The notes beneath the pieces were generated by a model, which searched no databases, was not told the origin of the DNA, and saw only the letters and a list, made by a program, of their open reading frames with translations. A stretch of 13,971 bases of DNA from DAIDKA01 sp035506335 (GTDB lineage Bacteria; Pseudomonadota; Gammaproteobacteria; Steroidobacterales; Steroidobacteraceae), in NCBI GenBank assembly GCA_035506335.1, contig DATJPN010000090.1, forward strand, positions 1 to 13,971, given 5' to 3'. The position numbers were made by a program, and so were the translations under genes. Within the stretch, counting starts at the first letter, position 1. Each line of letters begins with the position of its first letter. Below, piece by piece: positions 8,668 to 13,971 of the stretch.

Positions 8668-9872
8668 GCGGCGGGCTCGTAGGGAATGCGCAGCGTCGCG
8701 ATGGCGCCACCGGCGGTCCGGTCCATCAGCGCGAGCGAGCCCTGCGGTCCGAAGCGGGTCGCGAGCTGCGCCCGGATGTTCGCAAGACCCGTGCCCATGG
8801 CCGCCGTCGCCCGCAGGCCGGCGCCGGTGTCGACGACGTTCACGGCCAGCTGCGGTGCGCCCGCGCGGGTCTCGACGGCGGCATCGATCATGATCTGGCC
8901 ATCGCCGGTCGTGCGCTCGATGCCGTGCTTGATGGCGTTCTCGACGAGGGAAATCAGCAGCAGGGGCGGAAAGGGATGCCGCTGCAGCGCCTCCTCCACG
9001 TCGATGACGAACGAGAACCGCGACCCCATGCGCACTCGCATGACGGTGAGATAGCTGCGGCACACCTCGAGCTGTTCGGCGAGCGAGGAGTGCGCGCTGC
9101 CCACGTCGGTGCGCAGCTTCGGCAGCGTCACGCGCAGGTGATCCGCGAGCGCCTCGAGGGTGGCCTCGGCCCGCGCCGGATCCTGGCGGATCAGGCTGTG
9201 CACCGAGGCCAGGGTATTGAACAGGAAGTGCGGTTCGACCTGCGCCTGCAGCACCATCAGGCGCAGGTCGGCCTCGACCCGCTTCTGGTCCACCGCGGCC
9301 AGCTGCCGCGCATGTTCGGCGATCTGCGACCACTGCTGTTCGCGGAAGAAGGCCAGCAGCGCGAGCCCGCCGCCGAGCAGACTGAAGACCAGGAACTGGT
9401 AGCCCCAGATCGTCCAGGTGAACGCGCTCGAGGGGTGGGGCCACTTCGACGGGTCGAATCCCGGAAAGACGGCCATGTAGCGCGGCATGACCCGGTTCTG
9501 GGAGAACAGGGCCGCCAGGTGCTGGGCACCGAAACTCAGGACGATCCCGACCACGATCGCCGCGGTCGTGCCGAACCGGGGCTGCGGCAGACGATGCCGG
9601 GCGAAGGTCGCAAGTCCCGGACCCGCCGCGCAGAAGACGAACCAGGCCGGAATGCTCACCGCCGCGGTTTCCCAGCCCAGCAGGGTATCGTGCAGCTGCA
9701 GCCCCGTGAGCATGCCTTCGAGCGCGCCGACGCCGCCCGTGAGCGGCATGAAGATCGCGCAGCGGCCCTTGAGCCACGGCGCACTGAATACCGGGAAGCG
9801 GCGGTACCCCCCGAAGGGGCCCGCGGCATGCGCGACGACATCCGGCGGCAGGGGCTCGCTGAGCGAATACAT
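8664..9872 (-). CDS. Sensor histidine kinase, LytS/AlgZ (His_kinase, PF06580) type
   Basis: A 402-residue inner-membrane kinase, the cognate partner of the LytTR regulator. Four hydrophobic helices lie near 41-60, 68-90, 101-123 and 153-176 and form a membrane sensor without a large periplasmic domain. A linker coiled coil (about 178-208) leads to the catalytic part: phospho-accepting H215 in QVEPHFLFNTLASVHSL, N-box ENAIKHG (311-317), G1 VDTGAGL (347-353) and G2 GTGLANIRAQL (360-370). This arrangement is the LytS/YehU/AlgZ group. Its stop overlaps the regulator start (ATGA), giving fixed stoichiometry. The chosen ATG at 9872 leaves a 86-base divergent spacer to the methyltransferase gene; no strong Shine-Dalgarno precedes it. 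The signal detected cannot be told from sequence, though membrane-helix-only sensors next to ABC exporters often sense envelope-active compounds. Confidence 0.94.
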   Translation of the reverse strand: MYSLSEPLPPDVVAHAAGPFGGYRRFPVFSAPWLKGRCAIFMPLTGGVGALEGMLTGLQLHDTLLGWETAAVSIPAWFVFCAAGPGLATFARHRLPQPRFGTTAAIVVGIVLSFGAQHLAALFSQNRVMPRYMAVFPGFDPSKWPHPSSAFTWTIWGYQFLVFSLLGGGLALLAFFREQQWSQIAEHARQLAAVDQKRVEADLRLMVLQAQVEPHFLFNTLASVHSLIRQDPARAEATLEALADHLRVTLPKLRTDVGSAHSSLAEQLEVCRSYLTVMRVRMGSRFSFVIDVEEALQRHPFPPLLLISLVENAIKHGIERTTGDGQIMIDAAVETRAGAPQLAVNVVDTGAGLRATAAMGTGLANIRAQLATRFGPQGSLALMDRTAGGAIATLRIPYEPAA

Positions 9873-9879
9873 GCGCCCG

Positions 9880-9910
9880 ATGATAGCCCCGACGGCGGAT
9901 GAGCTGTCTG
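9880..9910 (-). promoter_or_regulatory. Candidate promoter of the kinase/regulator/ABC operon
   Basis: On the minus strand, TATCAT (9885-9880) matches five of six bases of a sigma-70 -10 box. CAGACA (9910-9905) is a partial -35 box with a rather long 19-base spacer. Transcription would begin within a base or two of the ATG at 9872, so the message would be leaderless or nearly so, fitting the absence of a Shine-Dalgarno. This is pattern reading by eye only. Confidence 0.3.
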
Positions 9911-9946
9911 AATGCGACGGAGGGGGTCAATTCCGCGACGAAGGAC

Positions 9947-9952
9947 CATAAT
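9947..9952 (+). promoter_or_regulatory. Candidate -10 box for the methyltransferase gene
   Basis: CATAAT matches five of six bases of the sigma-70 -10 consensus and lies 6 bases before the ATG at 9959, so a transcript would start about at the start codon. No convincing -35 box is seen at the expected distance. An AAGGA at 9941-9945 could instead act as a distant Shine-Dalgarno (13-base spacing) if transcription starts further upstream. The two readings exclude each other. Confidence 0.28.
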
Positions 9953-9958
9953 CCGCTC

Positions 9959-10618
9959 ATGGACAGGATACTCGAACCGGAAATCATGGACGGGGAGGCC
10001 GAGGCCGAGGCCTACGCGCGCGCGGACTTCTCCGACTCGAACGAGGCCTTCGTGCGCGACGTGATCGCCCGTTTCCCCGATTGCCTCGGCCGGGTCGTGG
10101 ACCTGGGCTGTGGCCCCGGGGATATCGCATTGCGACTGTGTCGCGCCGAAGCCGCGGCGCGGGTGACCGGCGTCGACGGCAGCCCCGCGATGCTGGCGAT
10201 CGCGCGACAGGCGCTGCACGCTTCAGGCCTCGAAGATCGGGTGGGATTCATCGAAGGCCGCCTGCCGGGCGTCGGACTGCCCGACGGGAGCTTCGATCTG
10301 GTGCTCTGCAAGGACATGCTACACCACCTGCCCGACGGCCAGGTGCTGTGGCGCGAGATCCGGCGGCTCGGCCGCCCCGGCGCGGCCGTCTGCGTCATGG
10401 ACCTGAGCCGGCCCGCGACACCTGCGCTCGCGCGCGACATCGTCGAGCGGGTCTCCGGCGCGGAGCACCCGCTGCTGAAGACCGACTTCTACAATTCCCT
10501 GTGCGCGGCCTTCACGGCCGAGGAAGTGCGCTCACAGCTGCTCACCGCCGGGCTGCCCCTGACCGTCAGTCAGCTCACCGAGCGGCACCTGTGCGTCAGG
10601 GGCCGGCTACCCGGATGA
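9959..10618 (+). CDS. Class I SAM-dependent methyltransferase
   Basis: A 219-residue cytoplasmic enzyme with a Rossmann-like methyltransferase fold. Motif I is VVDLGCGPGDIAL (46-58), the glycine-rich SAM loop. The acidic residue of motif II is in VTGVDGSPAMLAIARQAL, the post-II region is VGFIEGRLPGVGLPDGSFDLV, and CKDMLHHLP carries the usual motif IV/V HH. This is the Methyltransf_11/25 group, which acts on small molecules such as quinones, lipids or natural products; the substrate is not predictable. The frame is open back to an ATG at 9899, but the N-terminus MDRILEPEIMDGEAEAEAYA looks like the natural family start, and the longer version would extend into the divergent promoter region. It is divergent from the sensor kinase operon and overlaps the following MDR gene tail-to-tail by 23 bases. 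Confidence 0.9.
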   Translation: MDRILEPEIMDGEAEAEAYARADFSDSNEAFVRDVIARFPDCLGRVVDLGCGPGDIALRLCRAEAAARVTGVDGSPAMLAIARQALHASGLEDRVGFIEGRLPGVGLPDGSFDLVLCKDMLHHLPDGQVLWREIRRLGRPGAAVCVMDLSRPATPALARDIVERVSGAEHPLLKTDFYNSLCAAFTAEEVRSQLLTAGLPLTVSQLTERHLCVRGRLPG

Positions 10619-11744
10619 CCGTCTTGCCGAAGGACTCCCCGTTGTCCAGCGCCGCGAACGCCGCCGCGGCGTCCTGGAAGTCGAACACCCGGTCGATGAC
10701 GGGCTTGACGTGGTGGGCCTCGATGAAGGCGTTCAACGCTTCGAAATCGGCACGCGATCCCACGTAGATGCCGGAGGCGGTGACGTTGCCGGTCATCATC
10801 GCCATGACCGGTACATCCCCGCCGAAGCCGCCGAGGCCGCCGATGAGCGCGACATGGCCGCCGGGTCCGAGCGCGGCCAGCGCATGCGCCAGCGAGTCCT
10901 TCCCGCCGACCTCGAGCACCTGCTGGACTCCGGCGCCGCCGGTGAGGGCCACCACCGGCTTTTCCCAGTCGGGCGTGGTGCGGTAGTTGACGCCGCCGAT
11001 GGCGCCCAGCGCCTTGGCGCGGGCGAGCTTCTCGTCGTGCGAGCTCGTGATGATGGGTTTCGCGCCATCGGCGACCGCCAGCGACAGCCCGAGCAGCGAG
11101 ACGCCGCCGGTGCCCTCCAGCAGCACGTAGTCACCGTGCTGCATCTGACCGGTCTTGAACAGGCCATTCCACGCCGTCACACCGGCGCAGGGCAGGGTCG
11201 CGGCCTCCTCATAGGTGAGGCTCGCGGGGATCTTCACCACGCCGGCTTCATCGAGGGCGACATACTGCGACAGCATGCCGTCGATGAAACCGCCCAGTGC
11301 CGAGGCCGCGACATCCGCCGGCGGCCGGCCCCTGATCCAGGACTGGAAGAAGATGCCGGCGACGCGGTCGCCGACATGGACGCGGGTGACGCCGGGTCCG
11401 GTCGCCACGACTTCACCGGCGCCGTCGGACAGCGGCACGAGCGTGCGGCGCGTGCCCACGGGGTACTGCCCGTGCATGACGAAAACGTCCCGCCGGTTCA
11501 GTGAGGTGGCGTGAACGCGGATGAGCACCTGGTGGGCGCCGGGTTGCGGCACGGGGACCTGCACCTGCTGCAGGGTGAAGGGTCCCTGGGCTCCCGCGCG
11601 GACCAGCTGATACTGCTGCTGCGTCGCCGGGATCTGCGGCGCCGCCGCGACCACCCGGCCGGCGAGCGGTCCGGCCAGCACCGCCGCGAGCACGGCGGCG
11701 TAGAATGTCGGCGGTCCGGGGGTTCGGCGGTAACGATCCATCAT
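10596..11744 (-). CDS. Zinc-independent MDR / quinone-oxidoreductase-like alcohol dehydrogenase with N-terminal signal-like segment
   Basis: From the ATG at 11744 the protein has 382 residues. Residues 4-7 (RYRR) and a hydrophobic stretch at about 14-28 ending in VVAAAP (32-37) look like a Sec signal peptide. After it comes a complete medium-chain dehydrogenase: GroES-like domain with LNRRDVFVMHGQYP (82 on) and VGDRVAG, then LPCAGVTAWNGLF and the cofactor-binding LEGTGGVSLLG (209-219), and a Rossmann domain to the end. No catalytic-zinc cysteine is visible in the first domain, matching the quinone-oxidoreductase (NADPH-dependent) branch. Such enzymes normally work in the cytoplasm with NAD(P)H, so export is unexpected. 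In-frame ATGs also exist at 11741, 11756, 11771, 11780 and 11795; the later ones run deeper into the opposite lipoprotein gene. The fold is certain, the exact start and location are not. Confidence 0.85.
   Translation of the reverse strand: MMDRYRRTPGPPTFYAAVLAAVLAGPLAGRVVAAAPQIPATQQQYQLVRAGAQGPFTLQQVQVPVPQPGAHQVLIRVHATSLNRRDVFVMHGQYPVGTRRTLVPLSDGAGEVVATGPGVTRVHVGDRVAGIFFQSWIRGRPPADVAASALGGFIDGMLSQYVALDEAGVVKIPASLTYEEAATLPCAGVTAWNGLFKTGQMQHGDYVLLEGTGGVSLLGLSLAVADGAKPIITSSHDEKLARAKALGAIGGVNYRTTPDWEKPVVALTGGAGVQQVLEVGGKDSLAHALAALGPGGHVALIGGLGGFGGDVPVMAMMTGNVTASGIYVGSRADFEALNAFIEAHHVKPVIDRVFDFQDAAAAFAALDNGESFGKTVIRVAGP
11701..11706 (+). promoter_or_regulatory. Candidate -10 box upstream of the thioredoxin lipoprotein gene
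   Basis: TAGAAT matches five of six bases of the sigma-70 -10 consensus, 36 bases before the ATG at 11743. It lies inside the first codons of the opposing MDR gene, which must be so because the two genes share no spacer. The -35 position (about 11678) has no good match, so the call is weak. Confidence 0.25.
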
Positions 11745-13338
11745 GCGGCGTCTCATACTCTGCTTCGGCATGGCCTTCATCGCGGCGGGGTGCACGCAGC
11801 ATACCGCGACCCCGCCGGTCCCGTCAGTTCAGGCGGCGGCCGCCGGCGCCGAGCCCGCCATTGCCTGGTACGCCGGCAGCGTCCAATCCGCCTTCGCCGC
11901 AGCGCGCGCGCAGCACAAGCCCGTGTTCCTCTACTGGGGTGCGAAGTGGTGTCCGCCCTGCCACGAACTGAAGGCCACGGTGTTCTCGCAGCCGAGGTTC
12001 ATCGAGAAGCTGAAGCTGTTCATACCCGTGTACCTGGACGGTGATGATCCCGGCGCCCAGAAATGGGGGGACCATTTTGGCGTGAGCGGCTATCCCACGG
12101 TGCTGGTATTGAACGCCGATCAGGCGGAGCTCGCACGGATTTCGGGCGGCATGGACCTGTCGCAGTACGCGCAGGCGCTGGATCTGGTGCTCGGGGATGT
12201 CCGTCCGGTGAGCAGCATTCTCGAGGTTCTCCGCTCCGGCAGCACGCGGCCGCTGGACAGGGACGACTGCCGGCGGCTCGCGTATTACGGCTGGGATCTG
12301 ACCGATGAGCTCGATTCGCACTATGCGGCGTTGTCGCAGACTCTGTCCGCCGCCGCCGTGCGCTGTTCGGCGGCCGAGCAGACCGACCGGACCCGACTGA
12401 TCGTCACGGCGGCGTGGCTCGCGGCCGACGGCGAGAGCGACGCCCTCAGCGCCGGCAAGCCGCCGGGAGAGCGCCTCGTCAGACTGATTGCCCAGGTGGG
12501 CGGGATACTCGCGGACCGCGCTCTGGCCGGTTCGGTCGCGGATGCCCTGCAGGGCCTCGGCGAGTCCTTCTTCAAGGCGGTGCTGCGCGCGACACCGAAT
12601 GAGGCGCCGCTGTGGAACAGCCGCTACGCCGCGGTCATGGATGCCGCCGCGCAGGACCCGAGGTTCTCCGCCGCGGATCACCTGTACTGCCTGTACGCGA
12701 AGCTCACCGCCGCGAAGGCGCTGGACCCGGCCCACACACTGCCGGCCGCGCTCGCCACGCAGGCAAGGGAGCGGATCGATGCCGCGCTGGCGCAGCGGCT
12801 CGACGAGCACACCCGCGCGAGCGTGGTGAACGCGGCCGAGAACATCCTGGACGTGCTCGGCGACGACGATCGCGCCTATGCGGTGATCCGCGAGCAGATG
12901 GCGCAGTCGAAGTCTCCCTACTACTACATGCTCGATCTCGCCTCGCTCGACGAGAAGCATGGCCACATCGACAGCGCCACGGCGTGGCTGGCGCGCGCCT
13001 ATGCCGAGTCCGAGGGCGAGGCCACCCGCTTCCAGTGGGGCAGCGAGTACCTGCTCGGCCTGATCCGGATGAAGCCCGCCGACGACGCCGCGATCCAGGC
13101 CGCGGGCATCGCCGTGCTCGGCGAGCTCGCCGGGCCCGATCGACTGTATCGACGCACGCGGATCCGCCTCGAGCGCCTGGACCGCGCGCTCACCCGCTGG
13201 AATGCGCAAGGTGCCCATGCCGCCACGATCGCGACACTGCGGCATCGCATGGACGGCATCTGCGGACAGATCCCCCCGGATGATCCGGCCCACGCGACCT
13301 GCCGGGGATTCCTGGCCGGTGCCCCGGACGGCGCCTGA
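11743..13338 (+). CDS. Lipoprotein with thioredoxin domain (WCPPC) and long helical C-terminus
   Basis: A 531-residue envelope protein. The N-terminus MRRLILCFGMAFIAAGC is a lipoprotein signal with lipobox AAGC and modified C17. Residue +2 is Thr rather than Asp, which by the Lol rule suggests outer-membrane anchoring facing the periplasm. A thioredoxin-like domain (about 40-150) carries W69-CPPC (C70, C73) in GAKWCPPCHELKATVF and the cis-proline P118 in SGYPT; it resembles the thioredoxin_7/DUF255-like group that reduces or isomerises periplasmic disulfides. Residues about 150-531 are mostly helical and may form TPR-like repeats (for example AYAVIREQMAQSKSPYYYML and IDSATAWLARAYAESEGEA); I do not recognise a named family. 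The lipoprotein signal fixes the start. It is head-to-head with the MDR gene, the two start codons overlapping in CATG. Its partners are unknown. Confidence 0.88.
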   Translation: MRRLILCFGMAFIAAGCTQHTATPPVPSVQAAAAGAEPAIAWYAGSVQSAFAAARAQHKPVFLYWGAKWCPPCHELKATVFSQPRFIEKLKLFIPVYLDGDDPGAQKWGDHFGVSGYPTVLVLNADQAELARISGGMDLSQYAQALDLVLGDVRPVSSILEVLRSGSTRPLDRDDCRRLAYYGWDLTDELDSHYAALSQTLSAAAVRCSAAEQTDRTRLIVTAAWLAADGESDALSAGKPPGERLVRLIAQVGGILADRALAGSVADALQGLGESFFKAVLRATPNEAPLWNSRYAAVMDAAAQDPRFSAADHLYCLYAKLTAAKALDPAHTLPAALATQARERIDAALAQRLDEHTRASVVNAAENILDVLGDDDRAYAVIREQMAQSKSPYYYMLDLASLDEKHGHIDSATAWLARAYAESEGEATRFQWGSEYLLGLIRMKPADDAAIQAAGIAVLGELAGPDRLYRRTRIRLERLDRALTRWNAQGAHAATIATLRHRMDGICGQIPPDDPAHATCRGFLAGAPDGA

Positions 13339-13355
13339 GGCCGGCGACGAAGCGC

Positions 13356-13385
13356 TTGGGACGGACGTTGCGACAGTGGTATTGT
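13356..13385 (+). promoter_or_regulatory. Probable promoter of the tRNA gene
   Basis: TTGGGA (13356-13361) and TATTGT (13380-13385) are separated by 18 bases and match sigma-70 boxes in four of six positions each. The bases after the -10 box are C-rich, like the GC-rich discriminators of stable-RNA promoters under stringent control. A start near 13392 would give a leader of about 11 bases before the mature tRNA at 13403. The position between a stop codon and the tRNA supports it. Confidence 0.4.
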
Positions 13386-13402
13386 CTGCCCCCTTTCGCG
13401 AC

Positions 13403-13475
13403 GGGCCTGTAGCACAGCGGTTAGTGCAGGGGACTCATAATCCCTTGGTCCTTGGTTCGAATCCAAGCAGGCCCA
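13403..13475 (+). tRNA. tRNA with CAU anticodon, probably tRNA-Ile2 (or Met)
   Basis: A complete 73-base cloverleaf. The acceptor arm GGGCCTG (13403-13409) pairs perfectly with CAGGCCC (13468-13474), with discriminator A13475. The D-stem is GCAC/GTGC with GG in the loop. The anticodon stem GGGGA/TCCCT carries loop CTCATAA (anticodon CAT), the variable loop is TGGTC, and the T-arm is CTTGG-TTCGAAT-CCAAG. The anticodon arm and following bases (GACTCATAATC, CTTGGTC) closely resemble tRNA-Ile2 such as E. coli ileX, whose C34 is modified to lysidine by TilS so that it reads AUA. An elongator methionine tRNA is the alternative, and the identity cannot be settled by eye. The 3' CCA is not encoded (ATT follows the discriminator), which is unusual for gammaproteobacteria. 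Confidence 0.93.
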
Positions 13476-13678
13476 ATTGATTCTCCGCTGTTTATTACGG
13501 TTACTTGGGTAACGGTGATCGCAAAGTTTGCCGCAGCCGTGGCGAAACGGCCTCCTCACCATGACGACCCATTCGACCCCGGAACCCCCGGCCAGATAGA
13601 CTTGATCCCGCACGTCCGAAAAGAGGCGGGCTCGCGACGTGGTTGCCGTCCGATCATTGAGAGCACGAGGAGTCGCGT
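13476..13678. other. Non-coding spacer between tRNA and TIR gene
   Basis: About 200 bases with a hand-counted GC content near 59 percent, lower than most of the genes to the left. It contains two small inverted repeats: GTTAC/GTAAC around TTGG (13500-13513) and GCAAAGTTTGC (13521-13531). Neither is followed by a T-run, so they are not convincing terminators. No convincing promoter, integrase fragment or small coding gene was found. An open frame across 13452-13829 begins inside the tRNA and is rejected. Confidence 0.5.
13667..13672 (+). promoter_or_regulatory. Shine-Dalgarno that sets a TTG start
   Basis: GAGGAG lies 6 bases before the TTG at 13679, the ideal spacing. No in-frame ATG is available that keeps the TIR box 1, so this site decides the start of the TIR gene. 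Confidence 0.75.
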
Positions 13679-13971
13679 TTGCCGGGCATCTTCATCAGCT
13701 ACCGCCGAAGTGATAACCCGGATGCCGTGGGTCGCCTCTATGACCGGCTCGTGGCCGAGTTCGGCAAATCCAAGGTGTTCAAGGATGTGGACTCGATCCC
13801 ACTGGGCCAGGACTTTCGGGAACACCTGAACGACATTGTCGGCCGCTGCGCGGCGGTGTTGGCGATCATCGGGCCTAGATGGACGGATATTCGCGACGAG
13901 GCCGGACGGAAGCGCCTGGAGGATCCGGACGACTTCGTGCGCATCGAACTGGAAGCCGCGCTGGCACGCAG
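13679..13971 (+). CDS. TIR-domain protein, N-terminal part (cut by window end)
   Basis: The gene starts with TTG behind GAGGAG and runs off the right edge after 97 codons. The protein reads MPGIFISYRRSDNPDAVGRL (box 1, core strand A), then VFKDVDSIPLGQDFREHL (residues 33-50, box 2 and BB loop), then VLAIIGPRWTD (60-70) and DFVRIELEAAL (85-95). In this last block E90 occupies the position of the catalytic glutamate of NAD-cleaving TIR domains, such as E642 of SARM1. The domain is therefore probably able to hydrolyse NAD+ or make a cyclic nucleotide signal, as in Thoeris and related anti-phage systems, but it might also serve only as a protein-interaction module. The fused C-terminal domain, which would decide the role, lies outside. 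Hand-counted GC is about 63 percent, and it uses AGA. The neighbouring tRNA fits a transferred island. Confidence 0.85.
   Translation, partial: MPGIFISYRRSDNPDAVGRLYDRLVAEFGKSKVFKDVDSIPLGQDFREHLNDIVGRCAAVLAIIGPRWTDIRDEAGRKRLEDPDDFVRIELEAALAR

Noticed and set aside
7315..9902. Two long plus-strand open frames across the ATPase, regulator and kinase genes
   Set aside because: Both are antisense to genes with complete catalytic motifs and show no family resemblance.
9899..9958. Twenty-codon N-terminal extension of the methyltransferase
   Set aside because: It would occupy the divergent promoter region and adds residues that do not look like the family N-terminus; the ATG at 9959 is preferred.
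11824..13293. Minus-strand 489-codon open frame opposite the thioredoxin lipoprotein
   Set aside because: The plus strand carries a signal peptide, a WCPPC motif and a cis-proline; the reverse frame shows only low-complexity Arg/Gly-rich sequence.
13452..13829. Plus-strand 125-codon open frame covering the tRNA 3' half and the spacer
   Set aside because: It starts inside the tRNA and overlaps the TIR gene in another frame, where the TIR motifs and Shine-Dalgarno are clear.

Overview
The window looks like chromosomal DNA of a high-GC gammaproteobacterium. The pairing of a YgiQ-type radical SAM protein with an HrpB-type helicase is typical of that class, and the sequence has strongly G/C-ending codons and many overlapping gene ends. 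I cannot name the genus; a Xanthomonadales- or Nevskiales-like lineage is a guess.

Layout. Positions 1-5197 hold four co-directional, tightly coupled genes on the + strand: the tail of a Cys/Met-metabolism PLP enzyme, ygiQ, a DUF423 membrane protein and hrpB. Their junctions overlap by 1, 4 and 4 nt. A small coiled-coil orphan (5239-5649) follows and overlaps tail-to-tail with a minus-strand operon. Read in transcription order, that operon (9872 down to 5591) encodes a LytS/AlgZ-type membrane histidine kinase, a LytTR response regulator, an ABC ATPase and a NatB-type ABC permease. This is a sensor, regulator and exporter packaged together. Divergent from it, a class I SAM methyltransferase (9959-10618) overlaps convergently with a quinone-oxidoreductase-like MDR protein (10596 to about 11744, minus strand) that unusually carries an N-terminal signal-like segment. 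Head-to-head with the MDR gene, with no intergenic space, is a 531-residue lipoprotein with a WCPPC thioredoxin domain and a long helical C-terminal part.

The last 570 bases change character. A tRNA gene with a CAU anticodon (13403-13475), whose body resembles tRNA-Ile2 and which lacks an encoded CCA, is followed by about 200 bases of less GC-rich non-coding DNA. Then comes the start of a TIR-domain gene, which begins with TTG behind a strong Shine-Dalgarno and is cut off by the window end. A tRNA followed by a TIR gene is the usual look of a genomic-island boundary, and a defence or signalling locus may lie just to the right.

The genes to 13338 are mostly recognisable housekeeping or envelope functions. 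The less ordinary parts are the kinase/regulator/ABC operon, the exported-looking MDR facing a periplasmic thioredoxin lipoprotein, and the tRNA-TIR junction. No insertion sequence, CRISPR array, rRNA or clear intrinsic terminator was seen, and no stretch over 300 bases lacks a gene.
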